Shown one piece after another: positions 45,300 through 52,989 of a stretch of 64,000 nucleotides of DNA (its first letter is position 1; each line of letters starts with the position of its first letter). This DNA comes from Microbacterium sp. 70-16 (GTDB taxonomy: Bacteria; Actinomycetota; Actinomycetes; Actinomycetales; Microbacteriaceae): assembly GCF_001898315.1 (NCBI RefSeq), contig NZ_MKTQ01000014.1, positions 533,087-597,086 of the forward strand, in the 5' to 3' direction. Made by a program: the position numbers and the translations under genes. Under the pieces are notes generated by a model. The model saw nothing but the letters and a program-made list of their open reading frames with translations, did no database searches and was not told the origin of the DNA.

Positions 45300-46013
45300 T
45301 CAATACCAGCCCGTGGACTGCGAGTGCCCCCAGGCGCCGCACGGCGTGCCGTAGCGGCCGCCGATGTATCCGAGGCCCCAGGCGATCTGCGTCGCCGGGT
45401 TGGTCTCCCAGTCGGCGCCGGCCGATGCCATCTTGCTGCCGGGCAGTGCCTGCGGGATCCCGTAGGCACCGCTGCCCGCGTTGTAGGCGTTGACGCGCCA
45501 GCCGGACTCCTTGTTCCACAGCGCGACCAGACACGCGAACTCGTCGTCGCCCCAGCCGCGCTCCTGCACCATGGCGTAGGCGACCGCCTGGGCGGTGCCC
45601 GGGTCGGGCGAGACGAACGGCGGCGACCAGGAGGTACTCGTCGATGCTGTGGAGCCGGTGGCAGCCTCGGGCGTCGGTGTCGGCTTGGGCGCCACGTACA
45701 CGTCGTAGACGATGCCGTCGCGGCCCAGGTCGATCGAGTCGCCGGATGCCGCGAGGAACGACTGCGCATCGGCGATCGTGTCGGCGTACAGCGACACCGG
45801 GTCGAGCTCGGTCGCCTCGGCCGGAGTGGTGGCGGCGCTGAGCGGTCCGATGTAGGCAACACCCAGACCTGCGACCGACAACACGGCGAAGAAGCTCAAC
45901 ACTCCGCGGCTGCGCGACCGCCGCGGACGCGGCGTCGAGGGCCGTGAGCCGACCGCGGCGCGACGCGAGAGCTCGCGGTGGTCTCTCCGGGTCAGCTGGG
46001 CGTCAGATGTCAC
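45300..46013 (-). CDS. Secreted lytic transglycosylase-domain protein
   Basis: 237 residues. A basic N-terminus (RPRRSRSRG) is followed by one hydrophobic segment at about 37-57 (VLSFFAVLSVAGLGVAYIGPL), acting as signal or anchor. A Thr/Ser/Pro linker follows, then a C-terminal SLT-like domain: AMVQERGWGDDEFACLVALWNKESGWRVNAYN with the catalytic Glu in NKESGW, then SGAYGIPQALPGSKM and GLGYIGGRYGTPCGAW. This is the actinobacterial aggregation-promoting factor-like type. It should cleave peptidoglycan outside the membrane. The start is GTG, nine bases after TAGACT. Confidence 0.88.
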   Translation of the reverse strand: MTSDAQLTRRDHRELSRRAAVGSRPSTPRPRRSRSRGVLSFFAVLSVAGLGVAYIGPLSAATTPAEATELDPVSLYADTIADAQSFLAASGDSIDLGRDGIVYDVYVAPKPTPTPEAATGSTASTSTSWSPPFVSPDPGTAQAVAYAMVQERGWGDDEFACLVALWNKESGWRVNAYNAGSGAYGIPQALPGSKMASAGADWETNPATQIAWGLGYIGGRYGTPCGAWGHSQSTGWY

Positions 46014-46022
46014 AGTGCCCCG

Positions 46023-46028
46023 AGTCTA
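46023..46028 (-). promoter_or_regulatory. -10 element of the transglycosylase gene
   Basis: TAGACT nine bases before GTG 46013. Confidence 0.5.
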
Positions 46029-46071
46029 CCGTGAGGTTCCGAAGCTGTCATCGACCGCGCGCTGTCGAGGT

Positions 46072-46638
46072 TCACACGACGGCGAGCATGACCTCGACGA
46101 CGGCATCGAGCACGGCATCCACTTGCGCTTCGCTGTAGCCGCGGCGCTGCATGCGGAACGCGACGCCGCGCACCTGGTCGACGCTGAGCTGCTCGCCGCT
46201 CTCGAGGAAGCGTGCGAGCTTGTCGGCCACGAGGTCGACCTCATCGACCCGGTAGCCGAAGCGCAGCACGCCGGCGCGGCGGAATCGGCGTCCCTTGGGC
46301 CGGGTCAGGCGATCGAGCACCTCCTGCGCGAGCTGGCGGGACTGGCCGACCCACGCGCGGGCACCCGCCTGGCTGAGCGCTCGCTCGCGCTCGCGTGCCG
46401 CGAAGGCATCCTCGATGCGGCCCAGTGCCGCGTCGACCGCGGCGACCTGGTAGCCGCGCTTGACGAGCGGGAAGGCCACGGTGCGCACCGTGTTCGCGTC
46501 GATGTCTACCGCGCCGGATGCCTCGAAGGCCGTGCGCGCACGCGCGAGGAACTCATCGACGTCTTCGGGACGGTAGCCGCGCTGACGTCCGGACGTGTGC
46601 GGGAAGGGCGCGGCCGGTGCCGCAGTCTGATCGGTCAT
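46072..46638 (-). CDS. DivIVA-domain-like protein with three RGY-VD motifs
   Basis: 188 residues. The DivIVA/SepIVA-like N-terminal signature (R-GY-x4-VD) occurs three times: RQRGYRPEDVDEFLARA, KRGYQVAAVDAALGRIEDAF and, near the C-terminus, RRGYSEAQVDAVLDAVVEVM. A fourth, weaker copy is RFGYRVDEVDLVADKLARF. DivIVA proteins usually have one such motif followed by a coiled coil; here the motif itself is repeated and no long coiled coil follows. The ATG overlaps the cdsA stop (ATGA). A polar-growth or septum role is inferred only from the motif. Confidence 0.75.
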   Translation of the reverse strand: MTDQTAAPAAPFPHTSGRQRGYRPEDVDEFLARARTAFEASGAVDIDANTVRTVAFPLVKRGYQVAAVDAALGRIEDAFAARERERALSQAGARAWVGQSRQLAQEVLDRLTRPKGRRFRRAGVLRFGYRVDEVDLVADKLARFLESGEQLSVDQVRGVAFRMQRRGYSEAQVDAVLDAVVEVMLAVV

Positions 46639-47690
46639 ACGCTCACCAACGGGAAGAAGAGGAAGTACATCGCCAAGGCTGCCGCCGCCGACGGAAGGAT
46701 CGAATCGAGCCGGTCGAGGACTCCCCCGTGACCGGGCAACCACGAGCTCATGTCCTTGATGCCGAGGTCTCGCTTGATCATCGACTCGCCCAGGTCACCC
46801 GCGGTGGCGCTGCCGAGCAGCACGAGGCCGAAGATGGCGCCTGCCCACCACGGGACGTGCAGGACGAACATCCCGTAGAGGATCGCGACGACGGTCGTAG
46901 CGACCGCGCCACCCGCGAAGCCCTCCCAGGTCTTGTTCGGGCTGATGCGCGGCGCCATCGGGTGCGATCCGAACGCGAGTCCGCTCGCGTACGCACCGGT
47001 GTCTGCCGCGACGACGACGATGATCATGCCGAGCACCCAATACTCGCCCTGGTCCTGACGCAGCAGCACGAGCGTCATCGAGGCCAGGAACGGCACGTAG
47101 ATCGGGATGAAGCCCGCAACGAGGATGTCCGAGAGCACGTCACCGTAGCGACGTCCGTCGCGTGCGGCCATCTGCCCGAGCATGCGCCAGACGATGACGA
47201 CGACGACGCACGCGATCGTGACGACCCAGTGCGTCCAGTGCCCCTGGAAGAACGCCACCAGCGCGATGACGGCCCCGACGATCAGCTGCGGGACGATGTC
47301 GACGCGTCGCCCGGCGGTCTGCAACGCGCGGGAGAACTCAAACACCCCGAGCAGTGCCACCGGGATCGCGAACAGCAGGAACAGCCATTTCACGAACAGC
47401 AGGGTCGCCAGCACGACGGCGCCGATCGCGACGCCGATGAGGATCGCCATCAGCAGATTGCGGCCCGTGCGCTCGTTGATGCGCTCGTTGACCTGCTCGA
47501 AGTCCGCGCGCGCCCGATCGATCTGCTGCTCGAACTCGTCGCGTCGGGCCTTCACATGCTCGTGGAACGACGACGGCTCAGGCTGCACAGGCTCGTGCTG
47601 CGACGCGGCGTTCTCCGCCGCGCGACGGGCCTCGGCGCGACGCGGGGCCGTCTCGTCGCGGGCAGCGGAATCCCCGGAGGGGTCGGTCAT
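46635..47690 (-). CDS. cdsA: Phosphatidate cytidylyltransferase
   Basis: Makes CDP-diacylglycerol from CTP and phosphatidic acid. 351 residues. The CDS signature is near the C-terminus: GSATAGDLGESMIKRDLGIKDMSSWLPGHGGVLDRLDSI. About eight membrane segments fill residues 90-350. The first 85 residues are soluble and charged, with a possible coiled coil (FHEHVKARRDEFEQQIDRARADFEQVNERINERTG), longer than the E. coli enzyme. It follows frr by four bases. Confidence 0.95.
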   Translation of the reverse strand: MTDPSGDSAARDETAPRRAEARRAAENAASQHEPVQPEPSSFHEHVKARRDEFEQQIDRARADFEQVNERINERTGRNLLMAILIGVAIGAVVLATLLFVKWLFLLFAIPVALLGVFEFSRALQTAGRRVDIVPQLIVGAVIALVAFFQGHWTHWVVTIACVVVVIVWRMLGQMAARDGRRYGDVLSDILVAGFIPIYVPFLASMTLVLLRQDQGEYWVLGMIIVVVAADTGAYASGLAFGSHPMAPRISPNKTWEGFAGGAVATTVVAILYGMFVLHVPWWAGAIFGLVLLGSATAGDLGESMIKRDLGIKDMSSWLPGHGGVLDRLDSILPSAAAALAMYFLFFPLVSV

Positions 47691-47694
47691 CGCC

Positions 47695-48249
47695 TCAGAC
47701 CTCGAGAAGCTCGGCCTCTTTGCGCTTGAGTGCCTCGTCGATCAGGTCGACGTGCGTGCGCGTGATGGTGTCGAGCTCCTTCTCGGCGCGGACCAGCTCG
47801 TCCTCGCCGACGTCGCTCTTGAGCGCGTCGAGCTCATCCTTGGACTTGCGGCGGATGCCACGCAGGTGCACCTTGGCATCCTCACCCTTCGTGCGCACGA
47901 GCTTGACGTACTCCTTGCGCCGGTCGGCGGTGAGCTCGGGCATCGTGACACGCACGAGGTTGCCGTCGTTGGTGGGGTTCACACCCAGGTTCGGGATGTC
48001 GCGGATCGCCTGCTCGATCGCCTTGAGCGCCGACTTGTCGTAAGGCGTCACGACCAGCGTGCGCGCTTCGGGTGCGTTCAGCGACGCGAGCTGCGACAGC
48101 GGCGTCGGCGAGCCGTAGTAGTCGACCATCACCCGCTGGAACAGCTGCGGGTTGGCGCGGCCCGTGCGCACCGTCGCGAAGTCGTCCTTCGCAGCCTCGA
48201 CGGCGCGTTCCATGCGCCCGATCGTTTCGGCCAGGATCTCGGCGATCAC
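47695..48249 (-). CDS. frr: Ribosome recycling factor
   Basis: 184 residues, the normal size. Splits post-termination ribosomes with EF-G. The family blocks are [76 protein letters not shown] and a C-terminal helix with RRKSKDELD. The start GTG 48249 has GGAG nearby; TAGAAT upstream may give it a promoter of its own in addition to read-through from pyrH. Confidence 0.97.
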   Translation of the reverse strand: MIAEILAETIGRMERAVEAAKDDFATVRTGRANPQLFQRVMVDYYGSPTPLSQLASLNAPEARTLVVTPYDKSALKAIEQAIRDIPNLGVNPTNDGNLVRVTMPELTADRRKEYVKLVRTKGEDAKVHLRGIRRKSKDELDALKSDVGEDELVRAEKELDTITRTHVDLIDEALKRKEAELLEV

Positions 48250-48280
48250 GGTCACTCCATTCGTTGTTGCGTACCTACAG

Positions 48281-48286
48281 ATTCTA
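48281..48286 (-). promoter_or_regulatory. -10 element upstream of frr
   Basis: TAGAAT on the minus strand in the 52-bp pyrH-frr gap, giving a 5' untranslated region of about 25 bases that includes the GGAG. Confidence 0.5.
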
Positions 48287-48301
48287 GTGGCGCGAGCCGG
48301 G

Positions 48302-49021
48302 TCAGACCGTGACCAGCGTGCCGATCGGCTCGCCCAGCAGCGCGCGCGTGACGTTGCCCGCAGGCTCCATGCCGAACACACGCATGTCGATCCCGTTGTC
48401 CATGCAGAGGCTGAACGCCGTTGAGTCGACGACCTTGAGTCCGCGGTGCAGTGCGTCCTGGTAGGTGATGCGGTCGATCTTCGTCGCCGCGGCGTCCTTC
48501 TTCGGATCGGCCGTGTAGACGCCGTCGACACCGTTTTTGGCGACGAGCACTTCGTCGGCGCCGATCTCCAGCGCGCGCTGCGCGGCGACCGTGTCGGTTG
48601 AGAAGTAGGGCAGGCCCGCGCCCGCGCCGAAGATCACGACGCGACCCTTCTCCATGTGGCGCTCGGCGCGGCGAGGGATGTACGGCTCAGCGACCTGCGT
48701 CATCGAAATAGCCGACTGCACGCGGGTCGCGGCACCCGCCTGCTCGAGGAAGTCCTGTAGCGCGAGGGCGTTCATGACGGTGCCGAGCATGCCCATATAG
48801 TCGGCACGCCCGCGGTCCATGCCGCGCTGGCTCAGCTCGGCACCGCGGAAGAAGTTGCCACCGCCGACCACCACGGCGACCTCGACACGGTCGACCGCCG
48901 CGGCGATCTCACGAGCTATCTGGCCCACGATGTCGGGATTGACTCCGAGCTGACCTCCCCCGAACGCTTCTCCAGACAGCTTCAGCAGAACGCGGCGGCG
49001 TCCGGTGTTCTCGTCGATCAT
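48302..49021 (-). CDS. pyrH: UMP kinase
   Basis: Phosphorylates UMP to UDP; amino-acid-kinase fold, hexameric in other bacteria. 239 residues. [14 protein letters not shown] (ATP site), [30 protein letters not shown], the regulatory/UMP loop [24 protein letters not shown] and [18 protein letters not shown]. All standard. GAGAGGAACC precedes the ATG. It has its own promoter after the tsf terminator. Confidence 0.97.
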   Translation of the reverse strand: MIDENTGRRRVLLKLSGEAFGGGQLGVNPDIVGQIAREIAAAVDRVEVAVVVGGGNFFRGAELSQRGMDRGRADYMGMLGTVMNALALQDFLEQAGAATRVQSAISMTQVAEPYIPRRAERHMEKGRVVIFGAGAGLPYFSTDTVAAQRALEIGADEVLVAKNGVDGVYTADPKKDAAATKIDRITYQDALHRGLKVVDSTAFSLCMDNGIDMRVFGMEPAGNVTRALLGEPIGTLVTV

Positions 49022-49044
49022 GGGGTTCCTCTCGTCACGTGCAG

Positions 49045-49050
49045 ATTATC
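49045..49050 (-). promoter_or_regulatory. -10 element of the pyrH operon
   Basis: GATAAT on the minus strand, 23 bases before the pyrH ATG and just downstream of the tsf terminator. Confidence 0.5.
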
Positions 49051-49066
49051 GAAAGCGGGCACGGAA

Positions 49067-49101
49067 AAGGGGTCCGCATCACCCGGAATGCGGACCCCCT
49101 T
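49067..49101 (-). terminator. Intrinsic terminator of rpsB-tsf
   Basis: On the minus strand AAGGGGGTCCGCAT pairs with ATGCGGACCCCTT (one bulged G) across an 8-base loop, followed by TTTTCC, seven bases after the tsf stop. Confidence 0.85.
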
Positions 49102-49108
49102 GACCGAT

Positions 49109-49936
49109 TTACGCGCCGACCTTGAAGCGGGCGAAGTCGGTGAGCGTCAGCCCTGCGTCGCCGGCGACCTTCGCGACGGACAGCTTGTTGTCCTTCGCGT
49201 AGTCCTGGTCGAGCAGTGCGACCTGCTTGAAGAACGCGTTCACGCGACCTTCGACGATCTTCGGCAGGGCGGCCTCGGGCTTGCCCTCGTTGCGGGAGAT
49301 CTCAGTGACGATCTCGCGCTCCTTCTCGACCTCGGCCGCGGGGACCTCGTCGCGGGAGAGGTAGGTGGGGTTCGCGAACGAGATGTGCTGCGCGATCGAG
49401 CGAGCCGTCTCTGCGTCCTCACCCGTGTACGCGAGCACCACGCCGACCTGCGGGGGCAGGTCCTTGCTGGTCTTGTGCAGGTAGATCTCGAACTTGTCGC
49501 CCGAGAGCGTGCGCACGCGGCGCAGTTCGACCTTCTCGCCGATGATGGCGGCCTCGTCGGAGATGAGCTCGGCGACCGTCTGCGCGCCGGCAGGCGCTGC
49601 CAGGGCGGCCTCGACCGAGTCGGCGTCGACGGCGGATGCTGCCTCGATGACCTTCTCGGCGAGCGCGATGAAGCGCTCGTTCTTCGCGACGAAGTCGGTC
49701 TCGGTGTTCAGCTCGAGGATCGTGACCTTGCCGTCGTGGGCAACGGCCGTGACCAGGCCCTCGCTCGTCGAGCGGTCAGCGCGCTTGGCGTTGCCCTTCG
49801 CGCCCTTCAGGCGAAGGATCTCGACGGCCTTCTCGAGGTCGCCGTCGGCCTCCTCGAGTGCCTTCTTGGTGTCGACCATTCCCGTGCCGAGCTGCTCGCG
49901 CAGCGCCTTGATGTCGGCGATCGTGAAGTTTGCCAT
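49109..49936 (-). CDS. tsf: Elongation factor Ts
   Basis: Nucleotide exchange factor for EF-Tu. 275 residues. N-terminal module IKALREQLGTGMVDTKKALEEADGDLEKAVEILRLKG, then ELNTETDFVAKNERF (the TDF motif that inserts at the EF-Tu magnesium site), HISFANPTYLSRDEVP and a C-terminal module. It is 104 bp after rpsB without a recognisable promoter between them; a terminator follows. Confidence 0.97.
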   Translation of the reverse strand: MANFTIADIKALREQLGTGMVDTKKALEEADGDLEKAVEILRLKGAKGNAKRADRSTSEGLVTAVAHDGKVTILELNTETDFVAKNERFIALAEKVIEAASAVDADSVEAALAAPAGAQTVAELISDEAAIIGEKVELRRVRTLSGDKFEIYLHKTSKDLPPQVGVVLAYTGEDAETARSIAQHISFANPTYLSRDEVPAAEVEKEREIVTEISRNEGKPEAALPKIVEGRVNAFFKQVALLDQDYAKDNKLSVAKVAGDAGLTLTDFARFKVGA

Positions 49937-50040
49937 GGGTGGTGGCTCCTAGTGATGAGTTCTGTGTGTGAGTTCTCGCGGGATGCCGACGCGGGACCGC
50001 CGCCTCACGGCGACGGCCCCGCATGCGGCGGGAAGGTGTC

Positions 50041-50955
50041 TTACTCGGCGGCGGCCGCTGCGGCGTCGCCTTCGGCCTTGGCCTCGGCGGCGGCCTCGTC
50101 AGCAGCCGACTCGGTTGCGATGGTCTCGACCTCGGCGACCTCGGTCACGACGGTCTCAGCCTCGGCGGCAGGGGCCTCAGCGGCGGCCTCGGTGACGGGG
50201 GCCTCGAGCAGCTCGCGCTCCCAGTCGGCCAGCGGCTCGGCATCCGCCGACTCGTCGGTCGGCTGGTGGCGCTGGATCAGGCCCTCAGCGGCGGCGTCGG
50301 CGATGATGCGGGTGAGCAGGCCCACCGAGCGGATCGCGTCGTCGTTGCCGGGGATCGGGTACTGGAACTCGTCGGGGTCGGCGTTCGTGTCGAGGATGCC
50401 GATCACGGGGATGCCGAGCTTGCGGGCCTCGTCGATCGCGAGGTGCTCGCGCTTGGCATCGACGACCCACATCGCCGACGGCGTCTTCTGCAGGTTGCGG
50501 ATACCGCCGAGCGACTTGTGCAGCTTGTCGAGCTCGCGCTTCTTGAGCAGGAGCTCCTTCTTGGTGAAGCCGCTGTCGGCGGGGTTGTCGAAGTCGAGCT
50601 CCTCAAGCTCCTTCATGCGCGCGAGACGCTTGCTGACCGTCGAGAAGTTGGTCAGCAGACCGCCCAGCCAGCGCTGGTTGACGAAGGGCTGGCCGACGCG
50701 CGTGGCCTGCTCGGCGATGACTTCCTGCGCCTGCTTCTTGGTGCCGACGAAGAGGATCGTGCCGCCGTGGGCGACCGTCTCGCGCACGTACTCGTACGCC
50801 TTGTCGATGTAGCCGAGCGACTGCTGCAGGTCGATGATGTGGATGCCGGAGCGCTCGGTGAGGATGAAGCGCTTGACTTTCGGGTTCCAGCGGCGGGTCT
50901 GGTGCCCGAAGTGCACGCCGCTGTCGAGCAGCTGGCGAATGGTGACGACGGCCAT
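50041..50955 (-). CDS. rpsB: 30S ribosomal protein S2
   Basis: 304 residues. The conserved part (1-250) is complete: [32 protein letters not shown] start, [39 protein letters not shown] and [10 protein letters not shown]. It carries an acidic Ala/Glu/Thr/Val-rich tail of about 55 residues ([20 protein letters not shown] and onward), disordered and common in actinobacteria. TTCTTTCGG-free leader with CAGGAG upstream of ATG 50955. Confidence 0.97.
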   Translation of the reverse strand: MAVVTIRQLLDSGVHFGHQTRRWNPKVKRFILTERSGIHIIDLQQSLGYIDKAYEYVRETVAHGGTILFVGTKKQAQEVIAEQATRVGQPFVNQRWLGGLLTNFSTVSKRLARMKELEELDFDNPADSGFTKKELLLKKRELDKLHKSLGGIRNLQKTPSAMWVVDAKREHLAIDEARKLGIPVIGILDTNADPDEFQYPIPGNDDAIRSVGLLTRIIADAAAEGLIQRHQPTDESADAEPLADWERELLEAPVTEAAAEAPAAEAETVVTEVAEVETIATESAADEAAAEAKAEGDAAAAAAE

Positions 50956-51144
50956 GGCCGTTCTCCTGTTCTTTCGGTTGTTCGCTCGATCGGATGATCG
51001 ATGCTCCTGGCGCCCGGCGCACACCCGCCCGCCGCAAGCGGAGGGACCTGTGGGTGTGGATGCCACGCGGGCGGACCTCTCGGTCGGCCCTGCGTTCTGG
51101 GCACGCGTAGTCACCCCGACGAGCGGGGTGCGGTCTCCAGTGTA
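50956..51144 (-). promoter_or_regulatory. rpsB promoter and long 5' leader
   Basis: TACACT (minus strand, 51139-51144) is the likely -10, giving a leader of about 180 bases. Just inside it ACCCCG-CTCGT-CGGGGT (51113-51129) forms a 6-bp hairpin, and a weaker palindrome around GATCGATCATCCGATC lies near 50985-51002. A structured leader fits feedback by S2, but I recognise no known S2-binding motif. Confidence 0.5.
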
Positions 51145-51202
51145 ACAGCCGCGCCCCGTCGGCACGCGCGGGGATGCGGGGGCCTTCCGGCGTGGGCGTC
51201 GC

Positions 51203-51277
51203 ACCGACTCCTCCACAATTCGGCGATCTCGCGATGCGTCCACAGATGCGCCCTTCCGCGTCCCACGGCACGGCCGT
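51203..51277 (-). repeat. Dispersed leader-like repeat, copy C
   Basis: Read on the minus strand: CCGTGGGACGCGG, GCGCATCTGTGGACGC, then ATTGTGGAGGAG (51219-51208) followed by TCG and GTG. It is the inverted counterpart of copies A and B. It lies between the M23 gene and the rpsB promoter; with the rpsB leader it makes up the only intergenic gap over 300 bp (50956-51295). Confidence 0.6.
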
Positions 51278-51295
51278 GGCGCGCACAGTGGGGTC

Positions 51296-51856
51296 ATGTT
51301 CCTGCGCCGTCGCTTCCGTCCCGTCGTGGCCGCCGCCGCGCTGGCGGTCGCCGCGGCGGTGCTCACGCCGGCCGCGGCTTCTGGCGATGGCATTCGGGGG
51401 TCGGCCTCTGGCGATGGCATCCATTCTTCGTCCGCAGTTGCCGGTGTCGGAAGCGCCTGGCAGTGGCCGATCGCGCCGCCGCGCATCGTCGCCCCGTTCG
51501 TCGCGCCGGCGCACGAATATGGCCCCGGGCACCGTGGCATCGACCTCGCCGCCCCCGAAGGGTCGGACGTGCACAGTCCGGCCCCCGGAGTCGTCGCATT
51601 CGCGGGCTCGGTCGCGGGGCGCGGCGTCATCACGGTCGACCACGGTGACGGCCTGGTCTCGACGTTCGAGCCGGTCGTGCCCGGCCTCGCGATCGGTACC
51701 GTCGTCGACGCGGGCGCGGTCGTCGGGACTGTCGCGTCCGGCGGCCACACGCCCGCCGACGCCGTCCACTTCGGCGTGCGCGAGTACGGCGAGTACATCA
51801 ACCCGATGCTGCTGCTGGGCGGCATCGAGCGCGCCGTGCTGCTGCCGTGCTGTTGA
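51296..51856 (+). CDS. Secreted M23-type (LytM-fold) protein, probably without peptidase activity
   Basis: 186 residues. Signal peptide about 1-29 ([21 protein letters not shown]). Residues 29-46 are a low-complexity insert with two SGDGI repeats encoded by a 27-bp tandem duplication and a relic of the 61-bp element found downstream. The M23 fold follows: [27 protein letters not shown] with zinc ligands His and Asp, and [16 protein letters not shown] with the third ligand His. The two catalytic His of LytM (YAHL and first His of HxH) are replaced: STFEPV and AVHF. Divergent from rpsB. Confidence 0.82.
   Translation: MFLRRRFRPVVAAAALAVAAAVLTPAAASGDGIRGSASGDGIHSSSAVAGVGSAWQWPIAPPRIVAPFVAPAHEYGPGHRGIDLAAPEGSDVHSPAPGVVAFAGSVAGRGVITVDHGDGLVSTFEPVVPGLAIGTVVDAGAVVGTVASGGHTPADAVHFGVREYGEYINPMLLLGGIERAVLLPCC
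51417..51446 (-). repeat. Relic of the 61-bp hairpin element inside the M23 gene
   Basis: TTCTTCGTCCGCAGTTGCCGG here aligns with the inverted right half of the unit at 51876-51936 (TTCATCCGTCCGAAGTTGTCGG), with few mismatches. It is read in frame by the M23 gene as part of its low-complexity insert. Confidence 0.5.
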
Positions 51857-51875
51857 GCGGCCCGCGCGGCGCGGC

Positions 51876-51936
51876 GCTCATCCGTCCCGAAATGCCGCTA
51901 CGGGGCATCCCCACCGACAACTTCGGACGGATGAAG
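51876..51936 (+). repeat. 61-bp palindromic (REP-like) element, unit 1
   Basis: CTCATCCGTCC...GGACGGATGAAGG: the ends are inverted repeats (TCATCCGTCC/GGACGGATGA) and an inner ATGCCGC/GGGGCAT pair strengthens the hairpin. It begins 20 bases after the M23 stop. Confidence 0.75.
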
Positions 51937-51960
51937 GTATGCCCGCGCCTACCCACCCCC

Positions 51961-52021
51961 GCTCATCCGTCCCGATTTGCCGCCGCGCGGGGATGCCAGC
52001 GACAACAACGGACGGATGAAG
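51961..52021 (+). repeat. 61-bp palindromic (REP-like) element, unit 2
   Basis: Same length and same ends as unit 1, 85 bases downstream in direct orientation, with about 70-75% identity in the middle. The two units occupy the gap between the convergent M23 and xerC genes and may end transcription from both sides. Confidence 0.75.
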
Positions 52022-52049
52022 GATGCCCCGCCGCGCACGCGCGCGCGGG

Positions 52050-52949
52050 TCACGCCCGCGGGTGGGCGAGACGGTACGCCGCGGCGAGCTTCTCGGCCGA
52101 GACGTGCGTGTAGATCTGCGTCGTACCGAGGCTGGCGTGGCCGAGCATCTCCTGCACGGTGCGCAGATCCGCTCCCCCGTCGAGCAGGTGCGTCGCGGCC
52201 GAGTGGCGCAGAGCGTGCGGACCCACCGTCTCGCGCCCGACGACGGGCGCGAGCACGCGCGAGACGACGTCGTACGCGGCGCGTGCGCCGAGGCGCCCGC
52301 CTCGGGCACCGAGGAACAGCGCCGGCGTCCCCTCGCCGCGCCCGACGAGCACGGGCCGCGCCCGGGTCAGGTAGGCGTCGAGGGCGTGCGCGGCCGGATC
52401 GCCGTACGGGACGACCCGCTCCTTCGACCCTTTGCCGAGCACGCGGACGGTGCGCCGGCTGCGATCGAGGTCGTCGAGGTCGGCGCTGCACAGCTCCGCG
52501 ACGCGCAGCGCCGAGGCGTACAGCAGCTCGAGGATCGCCGCATCCCGCAGTGCGAGCACGTCACCGCTCGTCGCGCGGGCACCTGCGCCGTCCAACACGG
52601 CGTCGAGCGCGACCGCCGTCGCGACCTTCGGCAGCGTCCGGCCGCGCTTGGGCGCGACCAGTCGCAGGCTGGGATCAAGCGGCACGAGGCCCTCATCGAC
52701 CGCCCACGCGAAGAACCCGCGAACGGATGCCGTGCGGCGCGCGATCGTCGACCGGGCGTCACCGCGCTCGGTCGCCCGCCACAACCAGTCGCGCAGCGTC
52801 TCGAGATCGATGTCGGCGAGCTCGACCTCGCCGACGGTCGCAGCGAGGTCGCGCAGGTCGGCGGCGTACGCACGCACCGTCGCGGGCGACAGCCTGCGCA
52901 CGTCGGCCAGGTGCGTGGCATACGCCGCAGCAGCGTCCGACAATCTCAT
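52050..52949 (-). CDS. xerC: Tyrosine recombinase XerC
   Basis: 299-residue site-specific recombinase resolving chromosome dimers at dif with XerD. An N-terminal SAM-like domain (YATHLADVRRLSPATVRAYAADLRDL) precedes the catalytic domain. Catalytic residues: Arg in YASALRVAELC, Lys in VLGKGSKERVVP, His-x-x-Arg in GPHALRHSAATHLLDGGADLRTVQEMLGH, and the nucleophile Tyr in TTQIYTHVS. The set is complete. Its position in the dprA-xerC-rpsB region is the usual one for actinobacteria, so XerC and not a phage integrase. Confidence 0.93.
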   Translation of the reverse strand: MRLSDAAAAYATHLADVRRLSPATVRAYAADLRDLAATVGEVELADIDLETLRDWLWRATERGDARSTIARRTASVRGFFAWAVDEGLVPLDPSLRLVAPKRGRTLPKVATAVALDAVLDGAGARATSGDVLALRDAAILELLYASALRVAELCSADLDDLDRSRRTVRVLGKGSKERVVPYGDPAAHALDAYLTRARPVLVGRGEGTPALFLGARGGRLGARAAYDVVSRVLAPVVGRETVGPHALRHSAATHLLDGGADLRTVQEMLGHASLGTTQIYTHVSAEKLAAAYRLAHPRA

Positions 52950-52989
52950 CCCCTCAGCATGCCGCCTCCCGCCGCCACACGACCGTCGA

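Noticed and set aside
50956..51144. Riboswitch in the rpsB leader
   Set aside because: Only short hairpins and no recognisable aptamer core. A ribosomal-protein leader is the simpler reading.
51876..52021. Possible mini-CRISPR array
   Set aside because: Only two units, each 61 bp and internally palindromic, with diverged centres and no cas genes. Better explained as REP-like hairpins.
52050..52949. Phage or island integrase
   Set aside because: Standard actinobacterial XerC position next to dprA and rpsB, no att-like direct repeats, and both tRNA genes in the window are intact with no adjacent foreign genes.
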